This document shows, in pieces, positions 35,666 through 44,405 of a DNA stretch of 64,000 bases. Numbering within the stretch: the first letter of the stretch is position 1; every line of letters starts with the position of its first letter. The stretch comes from Thiomicrorhabdus sp033238645 (lineage in GTDB: Bacteria > Pseudomonadota > Gammaproteobacteria > Thiomicrospirales > Thiomicrospiraceae): positions 124,001 to 188,000 of the forward strand of contig BQXR01000003.1 in NCBI GenBank assembly GCA_033238645.1. Direction: 5' to 3'. The notes under the pieces are model-generated. The model was not told where the DNA came from. It saw only the letters and a list, made by a program, of their open reading frames with translations, and did no database searches. Position numbers and translations under genes: made by a program.

Positions 35666-36955
35666 TTATGACAGCGATTTTAGTAGTACTTTGGATTGTC
35701 TTTGTAGATTGTACAAAGTTCTTCTTTCGGATGGTAGTATAGAGGTAGATTCAAGATGAAATCCATGTTCTATAAACCAGTGATGTGTGTGTGTGGTGAG
35801 TAAGAAAATCTGCTGCAATTGCTGACTGGTTGCTTTAGCCTCAACCGCTTTAAGTAGCTCTAAACCGAGTTCTTGACCTTGATAACTCGGGTGGACAGCC
35901 AAGCAAGCAAGCTCACCCGTTGAGACCGAAGCTGGGTAGAGTGCTGCACAACCAATAATATGTTGGTCACGTTCAATGACGATAAAGTTATCAATCTCAA
36001 GTTCAAGACGCTCACGAGAGCGTTTTGCTAGAATTCCTTGATTTTCTAGAGGAGAGATAAGGTCGATTATGCCGCCAACGTCTTCGATACTGGCAGGGCG
36101 TAGTTGATGATAGCGATCACTAAAGATAAGTATTCCATGACCATCGCGTGTGAATAGTTCAGGTAGCAGTGCATTTGGTTCTGCTTGGCTGATAATATGA
36201 ACACGCTTAACATGATGGTTAGTTGTAGAAATCTGCTGTAGAAAATGGCCTTGTAGGTCGTTATTAGGTGCATTTAAAACAGTCTCTAACTCTGGAATGC
36301 TCATCTGTTTAGGTAGGTCTTGTATCTGTTTATGACTCCCAAAAACCATCAGCTTATCTGCTTGAAGGGCATTGGCCACTTCACAAGCTTGTTCAAAGGT
36401 GTTTAGATTGAAGACTTCACCCGTAAGTGAGTAAGTCAGTGGTGTTAGCAAGACGATCTGCCCAGAATCTAAGCTGGCAGAAATGGCTTGATGATTGATT
36501 TTTCTAAGTTTTCCAGTATGTTGAAAATCAACCCCGTTCACAACGCCCTTAGGCTGAGCGATGACCCAGTTACCAGAGATAAGCGTTAGTGGATTGGCTT
36601 GCATTGCACTGGCCTGGCTAAAGACCGCTTCCATCTGGCTACGAACCATGCCTATGGTCTGTTGAAACACAGTGGTCATCTCGGTAGTGGTAATACGAAA
36701 CTGCTGGTGAACATTCCAAGAGATATTCTGAGCCTGAAGGGCTCTATCAATTTGTGCGGTTGCACCCATAACAAGGACAATTTTCAGACCTAAATTATGT
36801 AGTAATCCTATGTCTTGAGTCAGCTGTTTGAACGATTCTGCTTCCAGCATTAATTCACCTGGTAAATAGATGACACAAGTTTTCCCACGGTGCTGTTCGA
36901 TATACCGTGAGGATTGTCTTAATGTATTGATAAAATCTAATTCAGATTGCTGCAT
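35666..36955 (-). CDS. argA: N-acetylglutamate synthase ArgA
   Basis: First enzyme of arginine synthesis, acetylating glutamate. An N-terminal amino-acid-kinase-like domain (QHRGKTCVIYLPGELM, then IVLVMGATAQID) provides arginine feedback. A C-terminal GNAT domain has GELACLAVHPSYQGQELGLELL (near 360). The start at 36955 gives the family's normal N-terminus (429 residues). The frame is open to an ATG at 37003, which would add 16 hydrophobic residues absent from relatives. ArgJ (24810) can also supply acetylglutamate, so ArgA would be anaplerotic. Confidence 0.92.
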   Translation of the reverse strand: MQQSELDFINTLRQSSRYIEQHRGKTCVIYLPGELMLEAESFKQLTQDIGLLHNLGLKIVLVMGATAQIDRALQAQNISWNVHQQFRITTTEMTTVFQQTIGMVRSQMEAVFSQASAMQANPLTLISGNWVIAQPKGVVNGVDFQHTGKLRKINHQAISASLDSGQIVLLTPLTYSLTGEVFNLNTFEQACEVANALQADKLMVFGSHKQIQDLPKQMSIPELETVLNAPNNDLQGHFLQQISTTNHHVKRVHIISQAEPNALLPELFTRDGHGILIFSDRYHQLRPASIEDVGGIIDLISPLENQGILAKRSRERLELEIDNFIVIERDQHIIGCAALYPASVSTGELACLAVHPSYQGQELGLELLKAVEAKATSQQLQQIFLLTTHTHHWFIEHGFHLESTSILPSERRTLYNLQRQSKVLLKSLS

Positions 36956-37067
36956 GAATGTGCGAAAATAGCCTAATAATTTTGTAAGTATAAACAGTCT
37001 CATGGTGAATGTCTAAATTGTCCGGCATCACTATGATGTTTCAAACATATCAAACAAGGAGTTTTTA

Positions 37068-38924
37068 ATGCCTGAATATCGTTCAAGAACCAGTACCCAT
37101 GGTCGAAATATGGCGGGTGCACGTGCATTGTGGCGTGCGACGGGAATGCAGTCAGAAGATTTTGGTAAGCCGATTATTGCTATTGCAAACTCATTTACAC
37201 AATTTGTACCAGGTCATGTCCATTTAAAAGATATGGGGCAGTTAGTGGCTAGAGTAATCGAAGAAGCGGGTGGCGTGGCTAAAGAGTTCAATACTATTGC
37301 GGTTGATGATGGAATTGCGATGGGGCATGACGGTATGTTGTACTCGTTGCCTTCGCGTGACTTGATTGCCGACTCTGTTGAATACATGGCCAACGCACAT
37401 TGTGCGGATGCTTTAGTGTGTATCTCAAACTGCGACAAAATTACTCCGGGTATGATGATGGCTGCAATGCGCCTAAATATCCCAACCATCTTTGTAACCG
37501 GTGGCCCAATGGAATCTGGTAAAACGGTTCTAGGTGGCGAATCGATTAAACTAGATCTAGTTGATGCGATGGTAATGGCAGCAGATGATGCTTGTTCTGA
37601 TGCAGATGTGGAAAGTGTAGAAGTTTCTGCTTGTCCAACTTGTGGTTCTTGTTCTGGGATGTTCACAGCAAACTCAATGAATTGTTTAGCAGAAGCTTTA
37701 GGGATTGCGCTGCCAGGTAACGGTACTATGTTAGCAACTCATGCAGATCGTAAGCACCTATTTGAAGAAGCAGGTCGTCGTATTGTGGAGATCACCAAAC
37801 AGTATTATGAGAAAGATGATGTCTCTGTTCTGCCTCGTTCAATTGCAACCTATAAGGCATTTGAGAATGCGATGGCATTAGATGTTGCGATGGGGGGGTC
37901 AACCAATACCGTGCTTCACCTATTAGCGATTGCCAAAGAAGCGGAAGTACCGTTTACCATGGCGGATATGGATCGTATCTCTCGTAAAGTACCGTGTCTT
38001 GTAAAAGTAGCGCCTAACTCTAAAACTTATCATATGGAGGATGTTCACCGCGCAGGTGGCATCATGCGTATTTTAGGAGAATTAGAACGTGGTGGCCTAA
38101 TCAACACAGACGTACCAACAGTACACTCTTCAAGCATGGGGGCAGCTTTAGATCTTTGGGATATTCGTCGCTCAGATAGTGAAGGCGTTGAAACCTTCTT
38201 TAGAGCAGCACCTGGTAATATCAGAACCACTGAAGCGTTTAGTCAAAATAAGCGTTGGAAGGATGTTGATGAAGATCCTGCATCAGGTTGTGTTCGTGAT
38301 ATGAAACATGCTTATACCAAAGAGGGTGGTTTAGCCGTTCTTTATGGAAACATCGCTTTAGACGGCTGTATCGTTAAAACAGCGGGTGTAGATGAGTCTA
38401 TTTTTAAATTTAGTGGTTTAGCTAGAATTTTTGAAAGTCAGGATGCTGCTGTGGCAGCTATCCTAGGGGATAAAATTAAACCAGGTGATGCTTTAATTAT
38501 TCGTTATGAAGGGCCTAGAGGAGGGCCTGGAATGCAAGAGATGCTTTACCCTACGAGCTACCTTAAATCTAAAGGGCTTGGTGAGGCGTGTGCACTGTTA
38601 ACAGATGGTCGTTTCTCAGGCGGAACTTCTGGTCTGTCAATTGGTCACGCTTCTCCTGAAGCGGCTGAGGGTGGGAATATTGGATTGATTGAAGAAGGTG
38701 ATACAATTGAGATCGATATTCCAAATCGTACTATTCAGGCAGCTTTAACTGATGAGGTTCTAGCAGAGCGTCGTCAAGCAATGGTGGCTAAAGGTAGAGA
38801 TGCTTGGAAGCCAGTTGAAGAGCGCCCACGTAAAGTAAGTGCAGCACTGCGTGCTTATGCAGCAATGGCAACAAGTGCAGCATTTGGTGCTGTACGTGAT
38901 GTTGACCAAATAGAACACAGATGA
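37068..38924 (+). CDS. ilvD: Dihydroxy-acid dehydratase IlvD
   Basis: Fe-S dehydratase of isoleucine, valine, leucine and pantothenate synthesis. The 618-residue protein has the cluster cysteines in SNCDKITPG (near 123) and CPTCGSCSGMFTANSMN (near 192). It ends with the family segments RYEGPRGGPGMQEML and DGRFSGGTSGLSIGHASPEA. A ribosome binding site CAAGGAG precedes the ATG. LeuA at 45266 acts in the same branched-chain pathway. Followed after 18 bases by the TerB-like gene. Confidence 0.97.
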   Translation: MPEYRSRTSTHGRNMAGARALWRATGMQSEDFGKPIIAIANSFTQFVPGHVHLKDMGQLVARVIEEAGGVAKEFNTIAVDDGIAMGHDGMLYSLPSRDLIADSVEYMANAHCADALVCISNCDKITPGMMMAAMRLNIPTIFVTGGPMESGKTVLGGESIKLDLVDAMVMAADDACSDADVESVEVSACPTCGSCSGMFTANSMNCLAEALGIALPGNGTMLATHADRKHLFEEAGRRIVEITKQYYEKDDVSVLPRSIATYKAFENAMALDVAMGGSTNTVLHLLAIAKEAEVPFTMADMDRISRKVPCLVKVAPNSKTYHMEDVHRAGGIMRILGELERGGLINTDVPTVHSSSMGAALDLWDIRRSDSEGVETFFRAAPGNIRTTEAFSQNKRWKDVDEDPASGCVRDMKHAYTKEGGLAVLYGNIALDGCIVKTAGVDESIFKFSGLARIFESQDAAVAAILGDKIKPGDALIIRYEGPRGGPGMQEMLYPTSYLKSKGLGEACALLTDGRFSGGTSGLSIGHASPEAAEGGNIGLIEEGDTIEIDIPNRTIQAALTDEVLAERRQAMVAKGRDAWKPVEERPRKVSAALRAYAAMATSAAFGAVRDVDQIEHR

Positions 38925-38942
38925 TTCTAGGAGAATACAGGT

Positions 38943-39344
38943 ATGTTTTCAGATAGATTAACTCATGAACAGCGTCAGGTTGTCTTTGATTTGGCAGCTA
39001 ATCTTGCAGCAGCAGATAATGATGTCTCAGAAGAAGAAGTTCAGTATTTAAAAGATTTTAGTGAAGCTCATGGTATTGAGTTTGATTTGGATAAGGGGGC
39101 TATGGATATCGATGCTGCTTTAACTAAATTAGACACTAAAGAGGTGAGAATTATTACATTACAAGAAATGATTAAAATCTCTTATAAAGATGGACACTTT
39201 GGTAAAGAAGAGCAAGATAAGGTTTTCTTAATTGCTCAAAAAATGGGTTTAAATAATCCAGAGTTAATGATACGTATTGAGAAGTGGGTTCGTCAAGGTT
39301 TTGATTGGATCTATGAAGGTGAGCAGATGCTTGAGCTTAAATAA
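38943..39344 (+). CDS. TerB-like helical protein
   Basis: A 133-residue soluble, acidic, all-helical protein of the TerB/DjlA-N type. Conserved features are LAANLAAADNDVSEEEVQYLKDF and a second repeat YKDGHFGKEEQDKVFLIAQKMGL, both with acidic residues of the kind that bind metal. TerB proteins occur in tellurite-resistance and membrane stress contexts, but isolated copies have no settled role. It follows ilvD closely and shares its terminator, so it is probably co-transcribed. Confidence 0.8.
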   Translation: MFSDRLTHEQRQVVFDLAANLAAADNDVSEEEVQYLKDFSEAHGIEFDLDKGAMDIDAALTKLDTKEVRIITLQEMIKISYKDGHFGKEEQDKVFLIAQKMGLNNPELMIRIEKWVRQGFDWIYEGEQMLELK

Positions 39345-39366
39345 GCCTTCAGCCCCTCTGTTTATA

Positions 39367-39393
39367 AAAGCCAGCTAATTGCTGGCTTTTTTT
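39367..39393 (+). terminator. Terminator after ilvD/TerB-like operon
   Basis: AAAGCCAGC (39367-39375) pairs with GCTGGCTTT (39381-39389), then a T-run. Confidence 0.9.
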
Positions 39394-39462
39394 GTATCTA
39401 TGGAAAGAGCTGAATAAGCTGATCCATATTTTATTTTTTATCCCTCAATCCTAGGCATAAAA

Positions 39463-39482
39463 AACTCAGCTAAGGCTGAGTT
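39463..39482 (-). terminator. Terminator of the sox operon
   Basis: AACTCAGC (39463-39470) and GCTGAGTT (39475-39482) flank a TAAG loop. On the - strand the hairpin is followed by a TTTTTTAT tract, placing it correctly 20 bases after the soxA stop. Confidence 0.82.
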
Positions 39483-39502
39483 CTTTTAATAGAATCTAGA
39501 AG

Positions 39503-40333
39503 TTATTCGCGGTAACCAGGACCATTTATTTCTAGACCTTGTGAGGTATATGCTTGATAGAACTCAAGGTTACGATAGGTTTCACTTTGAGCCTTATAAG
39601 GTTTTGCACGCATATTTTTCTGACAACCCTCATAACGACGATGCAATGTACCTAACGCTTTCCACTTAGCACGGAAAACCGGAAAGTGTGTGACATGCCC
39701 TAAAGAAGCCGAAAGCGTATTTGAACGCGCTTGACGACCTGCATTATAGGTATGACACTTTGCGCATGATAAGTTCAGTTGTCCGCGAGGTTTAATGAAA
39801 AAATCACGACCTTCTGCATAGGCCGCTTTAGCGGCATCAGATTCAATCTTGACATTAATTTTTTGGCCACGGGCATTATATGCAAGATAAGCGCTTACTT
39901 GCGCTAAAGCACCTTTTTTCCATTTATATGCTTTTAAACCAGCATCTGTACGACACTTATTGATATCCCCTTCAAGCGTAACAACTTGTTTTGCTACCTC
40001 GTCAAAGTAAGGATATTTAACACGAATTTTTGAAACATCTGAGCCAAAGCATTTAGTGAAAACAGCCAAGTCTTTGTTATAGAGTTCTTCACCCGCATCA
40101 ATTTCATCTAAATATGGAGGGAAATCTTCAGCGGCTTCCCATTGAGCCATCTTGTCTGCTGAATAAATATAAGCACCATTAATATATTCATCTGGTGTGA
40201 TATTTGGGTTTTTTGCCTTAAAGTAATCAACTAATTGTTGACGATCTTTTTCAGGGTCAATTGTAGTTGCCATTACTGAGGTAGCTGCAACTGATACACC
40301 TAAAGATAAGGCGATTAGTAATGTGTTTTTCAT
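39503..40333 (-). CDS. soxA: Sulfur oxidation c-type cytochrome SoxA (monoheme)
   Basis: Periplasmic SoxAX subunit that oxidatively attaches thiosulfate to the SoxY cysteine. A signal peptide (cleaved after about residue 22) is followed by 254 residues with one heme motif CAKCH (near 190) and the conserved catalytic cysteine segment GCQKNMRA (near 235), whose cysteine ligates heme as persulfide in characterised SoxA. The N-terminal half has two single cysteines (KCFG and NKC) where diheme SoxA carries another CxxCH, so this is the single-heme form. A strong GGAGG ribosome binding site precedes the ATG. Last gene of soxXYZA. Confidence 0.95.
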   Translation of the reverse strand: MKNTLLIALSLGVSVAATSVMATTIDPEKDRQQLVDYFKAKNPNITPDEYINGAYIYSADKMAQWEAAEDFPPYLDEIDAGEELYNKDLAVFTKCFGSDVSKIRVKYPYFDEVAKQVVTLEGDINKCRTDAGLKAYKWKKGALAQVSAYLAYNARGQKINVKIESDAAKAAYAEGRDFFIKPRGQLNLSCAKCHTYNAGRQARSNTLSASLGHVTHFPVFRAKWKALGTLHRRYEGCQKNMRAKPYKAQSETYRNLEFYQAYTSQGLEINGPGYRE

Positions 40334-40418
40334 TCCAATCCTCCGTCCGAGAGCTCTGTATATTTTAGTTTTTATTATATTGGTATCAGCTTAAGAGCCG
40401 ATACCATACGAGCTTAGA

Positions 40419-40730
40419 TTATTTTAATTTAAGTTTTTTAGACCCTTTATCGCCTGTGTTGTCAGTTAAAGAGATAACAATCTCATCACCTGACTCAGCT
40501 TTAACTTTAACCGCAACATATGGGTTAGCCGAAACTGCACCAGACCACTGAGCATCAACCGCTTTTGTACCATTAACGGTAATTTCTACATTATCGATGA
40601 ATTTGGCAGGGTAAGGCTTGTTCGTTTTTTTGTTCATGCGCACTCCCGATTCCATAGGGTGCTTGACAAGTGCTTTTACTACCGCAATACCATCTTTGGA
40701 TTTTCCACGCATTCTGATTTTAATAGACAT
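40419..40730 (-). CDS. soxZ: Thiosulfate oxidation carrier subunit SoxZ
   Basis: Partner of SoxY in the periplasmic SoxYZ carrier of thiosulfate-derived sulfur. The 103-residue all-beta protein has no signal peptide, as expected because it is exported by the Tat pathway bound to SoxY. Recognisable features are IKIRMRGKSKDG at the start and HPMESGVR with the family's KHPMETG-like motif. Ribosome binding site AAGGAAG. Confidence 0.95.
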   Translation of the reverse strand: MSIKIRMRGKSKDGIAVVKALVKHPMESGVRMNKKTNKPYPAKFIDNVEITVNGTKAVDAQWSGAVSANPYVAVKVKAESGDEIVISLTDNTGDKGSKKLKLK

Positions 40731-40796
40731 AATGACTTCCTTTTCGAATTTTTTAATCGCTGTGTAAGCGTAAACTTAAATAAAGTTTAGAGTGGA

Positions 40797-41264
40797 TTAA
40801 CCACCACAACCACCGATTGTTACTTTTACTTCCTGCTCAGCTTTAAGTAATTTACCACCAGCTTTAACAATTGCGACAACATTCATTGTTTGACCCATTT
40901 TGATACGAGTTGAAACAAAGCCTATTGCACTTGCAGCAAATGAGTATTCACAAACTAAAGGCATTGGATTCTTTTCGGCAAGGATGGCAATTGACTCAAC
41001 ACCACTGATGCCAGAAGCATCAACTGTAATAGGGGTTACAGCACCGTTTTCTGCAATTGCAGGTGCTTTAAGTTTAATATCACCAGATATCGTTGCATTA
41101 CTTGAACCATAAACAGTTGAAAGAGCATCTTCAGGTGTTTTTGAATTAAAAGCGTCTTTATTCCAGCTTGCAAGAACTGTATTTGGTACTAATAGACCAG
41201 CATTAACTGCTACGGCTGCTGCACCAGTTGCTAATGTTCCTTTAAGGAATGATCTGCGTTTCAT
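40797..41264 (-). CDS. soxY: Thiosulfate oxidation carrier protein SoxY
   Basis: Carries sulfur intermediates on a C-terminal cysteine during thiosulfate oxidation. The 155-residue precursor has a twin-arginine signal (MKRRSFLKGTLATGAAAVAV) and ends in the swinging-arm motif GGCGG, whose cysteine is the sulfur attachment site. Encoded between soxX and soxZ. Confidence 0.96.
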   Translation of the reverse strand: MKRRSFLKGTLATGAAAVAVNAGLLVPNTVLASWNKDAFNSKTPEDALSTVYGSSNATISGDIKLKAPAIAENGAVTPITVDASGISGVESIAILAEKNPMPLVCEYSFAASAIGFVSTRIKMGQTMNVVAIVKAGGKLLKAEQEVKVTIGGCGG

Positions 41265-41294
41265 AAGTTTTAACTCCCAGTTAAGGTTTGAAAT

Positions 41295-41669
41295 TTATAG
41301 AGTATAAATGAAATCAGCAATTTTATTGATTTCACTATCAGACAGAATGCCATGCTTTCCAAAAGGAGGCATCATACTGTTGGGAACGGTTTGGCTATCA
41401 GATGTTCCAGAAATTTTATTGACTAAATTTTGCTTGTCAGGATAGCGTAATTTCATAGCGATGAGAGCAGGACCTATATTACCTGCTTGCTGTCCACCAG
41501 CAATTGCATGGCAAGCCAAACAATTACCTTTAGATCGGCTAAAAACGAGCTTTTTACCTTGATCAATAGTAGATGCACCAGAACCAGCTGCAAAAGCTGA
41601 AGTTGGTGCTGAAATGACGGCAGTTGAGATTGCTAGGGCAGTCAATAGTTGCTTCATTTTAGAATGCAT
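41295..41669 (-). CDS. soxX: Sulfur oxidation c-type cytochrome SoxX
   Basis: Monoheme partner of SoxA that takes electrons from thiosulfate coupling to SoxY. Signal peptide to about residue 28, then a single heme motif NCLACH (near 49). The distal methionine lies in MMPPFGKHG (near 100), followed by the LSDSEINKIADFIYTL helix typical of small cytochromes c. The ATG at 41669 is preceded by a strong AGGAGG ribosome binding site; an internal ATG four codons later is less likely. First gene of soxXYZA. soxB, soxCD and the regulator are not in the window. Confidence 0.94.
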   Translation of the reverse strand: MHSKMKQLLTALAISTAVISAPTSAFAAGSGASTIDQGKKLVFSRSKGNCLACHAIAGGQQAGNIGPALIAMKLRYPDKQNLVNKISGTSDSQTVPNSMMPPFGKHGILSDSEINKIADFIYTL

Positions 41670-41830
41670 TATTCTTTCCTCCTAAAGTTGTCTTGCGACA
41701 TTCCCATTATATGTTGGGATTTTATTTTTTGAACAAAATTGTTTGCTCTTAGTTTCGTAGCTTACGCAGTTAGGCACTAAACGCAAGGTTTTTGCCCTAT
41801 TTGCAGCTATAGTATTTTTAATCTGCGGAA

Positions 41831-41844
41831 CATAAAATTTTATG
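41831..41844. other. 14-base perfect palindrome between bepA and soxX
   Basis: CATAAAATTTTATG sits 12 bases past the bepA stop, upstream of the sox operon in the same direction. It may be an operator or part of a weak bepA terminator. Confidence 0.35.
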
Positions 41845-41855
41845 GCTTATTGATT

Positions 41856-43307
41856 TTATTGGGGTTTTTCGATAGCTTTCAATAAGTTGTTGCTAATATT
41901 AGAGAGCAATGTTATTTGTCTGGACATTATTTTGTTTTTGGAGACGTTGTAATTCTCTGCTTGCTCTAAGAGGTGAATGGTTCTTTTTAAATTGCCAATA
42001 TTGAATTCAGATTTAGCTTTATAGAAGTAGGCTTGAGTGAACTGTTGTTGTTTAGCATAAATTTCAGAGAGCTTTTTATGAATAAGGTATTTATATCGAC
42101 GACCTTTGGTATATTGCACGAGCAACTCTATCGCAGAGTTGGTTTTATTGAGTTTTAGAAGAAGCTCGCTATAACGGATTAGTGTAGCATTATTTTGTGG
42201 GAAGAGTGCTATTTGAAAGCTGCCTTGTTGGAGTGCAAATAACTTTAAGTTGCCATTTACATGATCTGATTGCTTTATCAATTCTAAAAGTAGATTGGTA
42301 TAAAGTGACTGTTCGGGGTGCTCCTGAGTGATTTTTTTAATGCAGTCATAGTTTGGGGTATGGCTGTTGCTCTTTATAGCTAATAGGTTCTGTAGATAAC
42401 ATCTGCTTTCAATTTCGAGGTCAGTGAATAGATAGTTATTGTCTTTAGTAATCTGTTTGGGTTGGAGCAGTCTATGTTGAATCAGCTCCAAGCTGTTGTC
42501 CTGTTGTGTGACGGGCTTTCTAATCATTAATTGGGCTCGATTTTCAGCTTGTGCAATTCTACTGTCGGTAACAGGATGGCTTAGAAGTATCTCTGGTAGT
42601 TGATAGAGATGATTTTGACTACTGTTTGCGAGACGATCGAAAAAGGTGGCCATGGCTCGCGGGTTGTATCCTGCTTTTTGCAGTAGAGTAATACCAGCAC
42701 TGTCTGCTTCAGCTTCATGCTCTCTAGAGTTTTTAAGTTGTTTCTCTATGTTAAGGCTCATGCCTGCCATAATAGTTGGCATGACCGCAGTCGGTTCGTA
42801 AGCACCAATCAGTACCGCTGCGAGTATGGTTGCAAAACTGGCTAAATTACCTTGGCTACTGTTTTGTAGGTGCTGCCTAGATAGGTGTCTCTGGGTAATA
42901 TGTGCAATTTCATGCGCTATGACGGATGCAAGCTCATCTTCACTGCGAACGGCTTGAATTAATCCTGTATGAATGCCTATAACGCCATTGGGGCCTGCAA
43001 AGGCATTGATTGAAGGGTTATTAATAACATAGAAGCTAAAGTCTCTAAGTTCTCCCGTCTGGCTGGCTATTTTATGGCCTATACGGCGGACATAGCTGAT
43101 CACTTCCGGGTCATAATTTAGCTGGTATTGAGTATGCAGGGCAGAGGTAAATGCACGACCAAAATTTTTCTCTCTTTCTACATCATAGGCAACTAAATCT
43201 TGTGAACCAAGCTCAGGTAGCTCGACGGCATGCACGGTAGATGTTGATATCGCTAGAGCAAAGAAAATGAAGGCGACTTTGATTTTGAGAGTTTTGGTGT
43301 ATTCCAT
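41856..43307 (-). CDS. bepA: BepA-like periplasmic M48 metalloprotease with TPR domain
   Basis: Outer-membrane quality-control protease and chaperone assisting LptD and BAM client assembly. The 483-residue protein has a signal peptide to about residue 28, the zinc motif HEIAHITQRH (near 136), the glutamate ligand region REHEAEADSAG (near 200) and a C-terminal half of helical TPR-like repeats from about residue 300. Length equals that of E. coli BepA. On the opposite strand from the tusA-dsrE2 genes and upstream of soxX, but a 186-base gap suggests separate transcription. Confidence 0.92.
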   Translation of the reverse strand: MEYTKTLKIKVAFIFFALAISTSTVHAVELPELGSQDLVAYDVEREKNFGRAFTSALHTQYQLNYDPEVISYVRRIGHKIASQTGELRDFSFYVINNPSINAFAGPNGVIGIHTGLIQAVRSEDELASVIAHEIAHITQRHLSRQHLQNSSQGNLASFATILAAVLIGAYEPTAVMPTIMAGMSLNIEKQLKNSREHEAEADSAGITLLQKAGYNPRAMATFFDRLANSSQNHLYQLPEILLSHPVTDSRIAQAENRAQLMIRKPVTQQDNSLELIQHRLLQPKQITKDNNYLFTDLEIESRCYLQNLLAIKSNSHTPNYDCIKKITQEHPEQSLYTNLLLELIKQSDHVNGNLKLFALQQGSFQIALFPQNNATLIRYSELLLKLNKTNSAIELLVQYTKGRRYKYLIHKKLSEIYAKQQQFTQAYFYKAKSEFNIGNLKRTIHLLEQAENYNVSKNKIMSRQITLLSNISNNLLKAIEKPQ

Positions 43308-43490
43308 AGCTTCTTATTTGACTATTGTCTCCGTTTTAATTGTAAAGCATTTAAATTCAGGTACATTACACTGCATTTTTTAGAGTTGCTTTTAGTTATT
43401 ATAAGTAACCTATCGTGAATGAAAGATAATATTGTATATTTGTGCTTATGTTATATAAATAGTGCATATCAAGTTATTGTGGAGGTTTTG

Positions 43491-43715
43491 TTGGATATAT
43501 TAATTGATACAAAAGGCTTAGCGTGTCCTATGCCGATTATTAAGCTTAAAAAATCCTTAGCAGAGAACCCTGAACTGGATAATCTATTCTATATAGAGTC
43601 GACGGATAAAGGTGGCCTGCAAGATATCCCAGCATTTTGCCAACAGCAGTGTTTAGTGTATGAGTTATTAGAAGAGCAGCCGTGTATTATTTTTAAAGTG
43701 TGGCGAAGCACTTAA
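43491..43715 (+). CDS. tusA: TusA-family sulfur carrier protein
   Basis: Small sulfurtransferase with the TusA/SirA core: DTKGLACPMPIIKLKKSL with the persulfide cysteine in the CPxP motif (near residue 12). TTG 43491 is chosen because a strong GGAGG (43481-43485) is spaced five bases before it and gives a 74-residue protein of normal length; a longer frame from 43419 adds an atypical hydrophobic N-terminus. Two further cysteines lie at CQQQC. Followed 51 bases later by a DsrE2-like gene. In sulfur oxidisers TusA passes sulfur to the Dsr or sHdr systems, so this is probably a carrier in sulfur oxidation rather than in tRNA thiolation. Confidence 0.85.
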   Translation: MDILIDTKGLACPMPIIKLKKSLAENPELDNLFYIESTDKGGLQDIPAFCQQQCLVYELLEEQPCIIFKVWRST

Positions 43716-43766
43716 TATCGAGTAGATTGCCTTAAGTTGATAAGGCTCCAAGATGGAAGTAGTCAA

Positions 43767-44300
43767 ATGGAAAAGTTAGCAGAAATAAAGCATCTACCAG
43801 ACCAGTTTAGTGTTATCCAAACTAAAGGAACTCTGGATTGGGCGTATCCCGCTTTTATTTTAGCCAGTACGGCTGCGGCAATGGATAAAGAGGTTGAGTT
43901 ATATTTCACCTTTTATGGTTTGAACTGCATTTTGAAAGATAGTAGTGGCTTAAAGGTTTCTCCCTTAGCGAATCCCGGCATGGTAGTAAAAAGTCCCGTT
44001 GGCCCCGAATGGTTGCAGGAAATTGATTGGAACAGAAAACTGCCTGGTCTTGTGTGGACGCTGCCTGGTGCATCTATGTTGGCAACTTGGGGTTTTAAAA
44101 AGCGCATGCTGTTGGAAGGACAAGTACCCATTGAAGAGTTAAGAGACCTCTGTTTAGAGTTGGGGGTGAAAATGACTGCCTGCCAAATGTCGGTGGATCT
44201 GATGGGGTATAAGCCAGAGGATTTTATCGACGGGATCTCTTTTGCAGGCGCTGCTTCTTATTTTGCACAAACGCCCAAAACTCAAAGTCTATTTATATAG
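43767..44300 (+). CDS. dsrE2: DsrE2-like sulfur transfer protein
   Basis: A 177-residue DsrE/DsrF/DrsH-like protein. Recognisable are ASTAAAMDKEVELYFTFYGLN near the N-terminus and the conserved cysteine in LGVKMTACQMSVDLMGYKPEDF (near 133), where DsrE2 family members carry the reactive cysteine. A hydrophobic stretch in the middle (LPGLVWTLPGASMLATWGF) matches the membrane-associated nature of DsrE2. ATG 43767 is preceded by GGAAG seven bases upstream. The tusA-dsrE2 pairing occurs in many sulfur oxidisers, often with rhodanese or hdr genes, which are not seen here. A G8 run (44319-44326) follows the stop. Confidence 0.85.
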   Translation: MEKLAEIKHLPDQFSVIQTKGTLDWAYPAFILASTAAAMDKEVELYFTFYGLNCILKDSSGLKVSPLANPGMVVKSPVGPEWLQEIDWNRKLPGLVWTLPGASMLATWGFKKRMLLEGQVPIEELRDLCLELGVKMTACQMSVDLMGYKPEDFIDGISFAGAASYFAQTPKTQSLFI

Positions 44301-44405
44301 GTTTAGACCTTTTGAGCAGGGGGGGGTAGCAGTGAATTAAACTGTGATCTGCAAAATAAATTGATAGAATATCGTGATATTTAATTAAAGTAATAAAGTG
44401 ATCTT

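Noticed and set aside
37004..37067. Attenuator leader upstream of ilvD
   Set aside because: The gap is too short and has no branched-chain-rich leader peptide or terminator hairpin.
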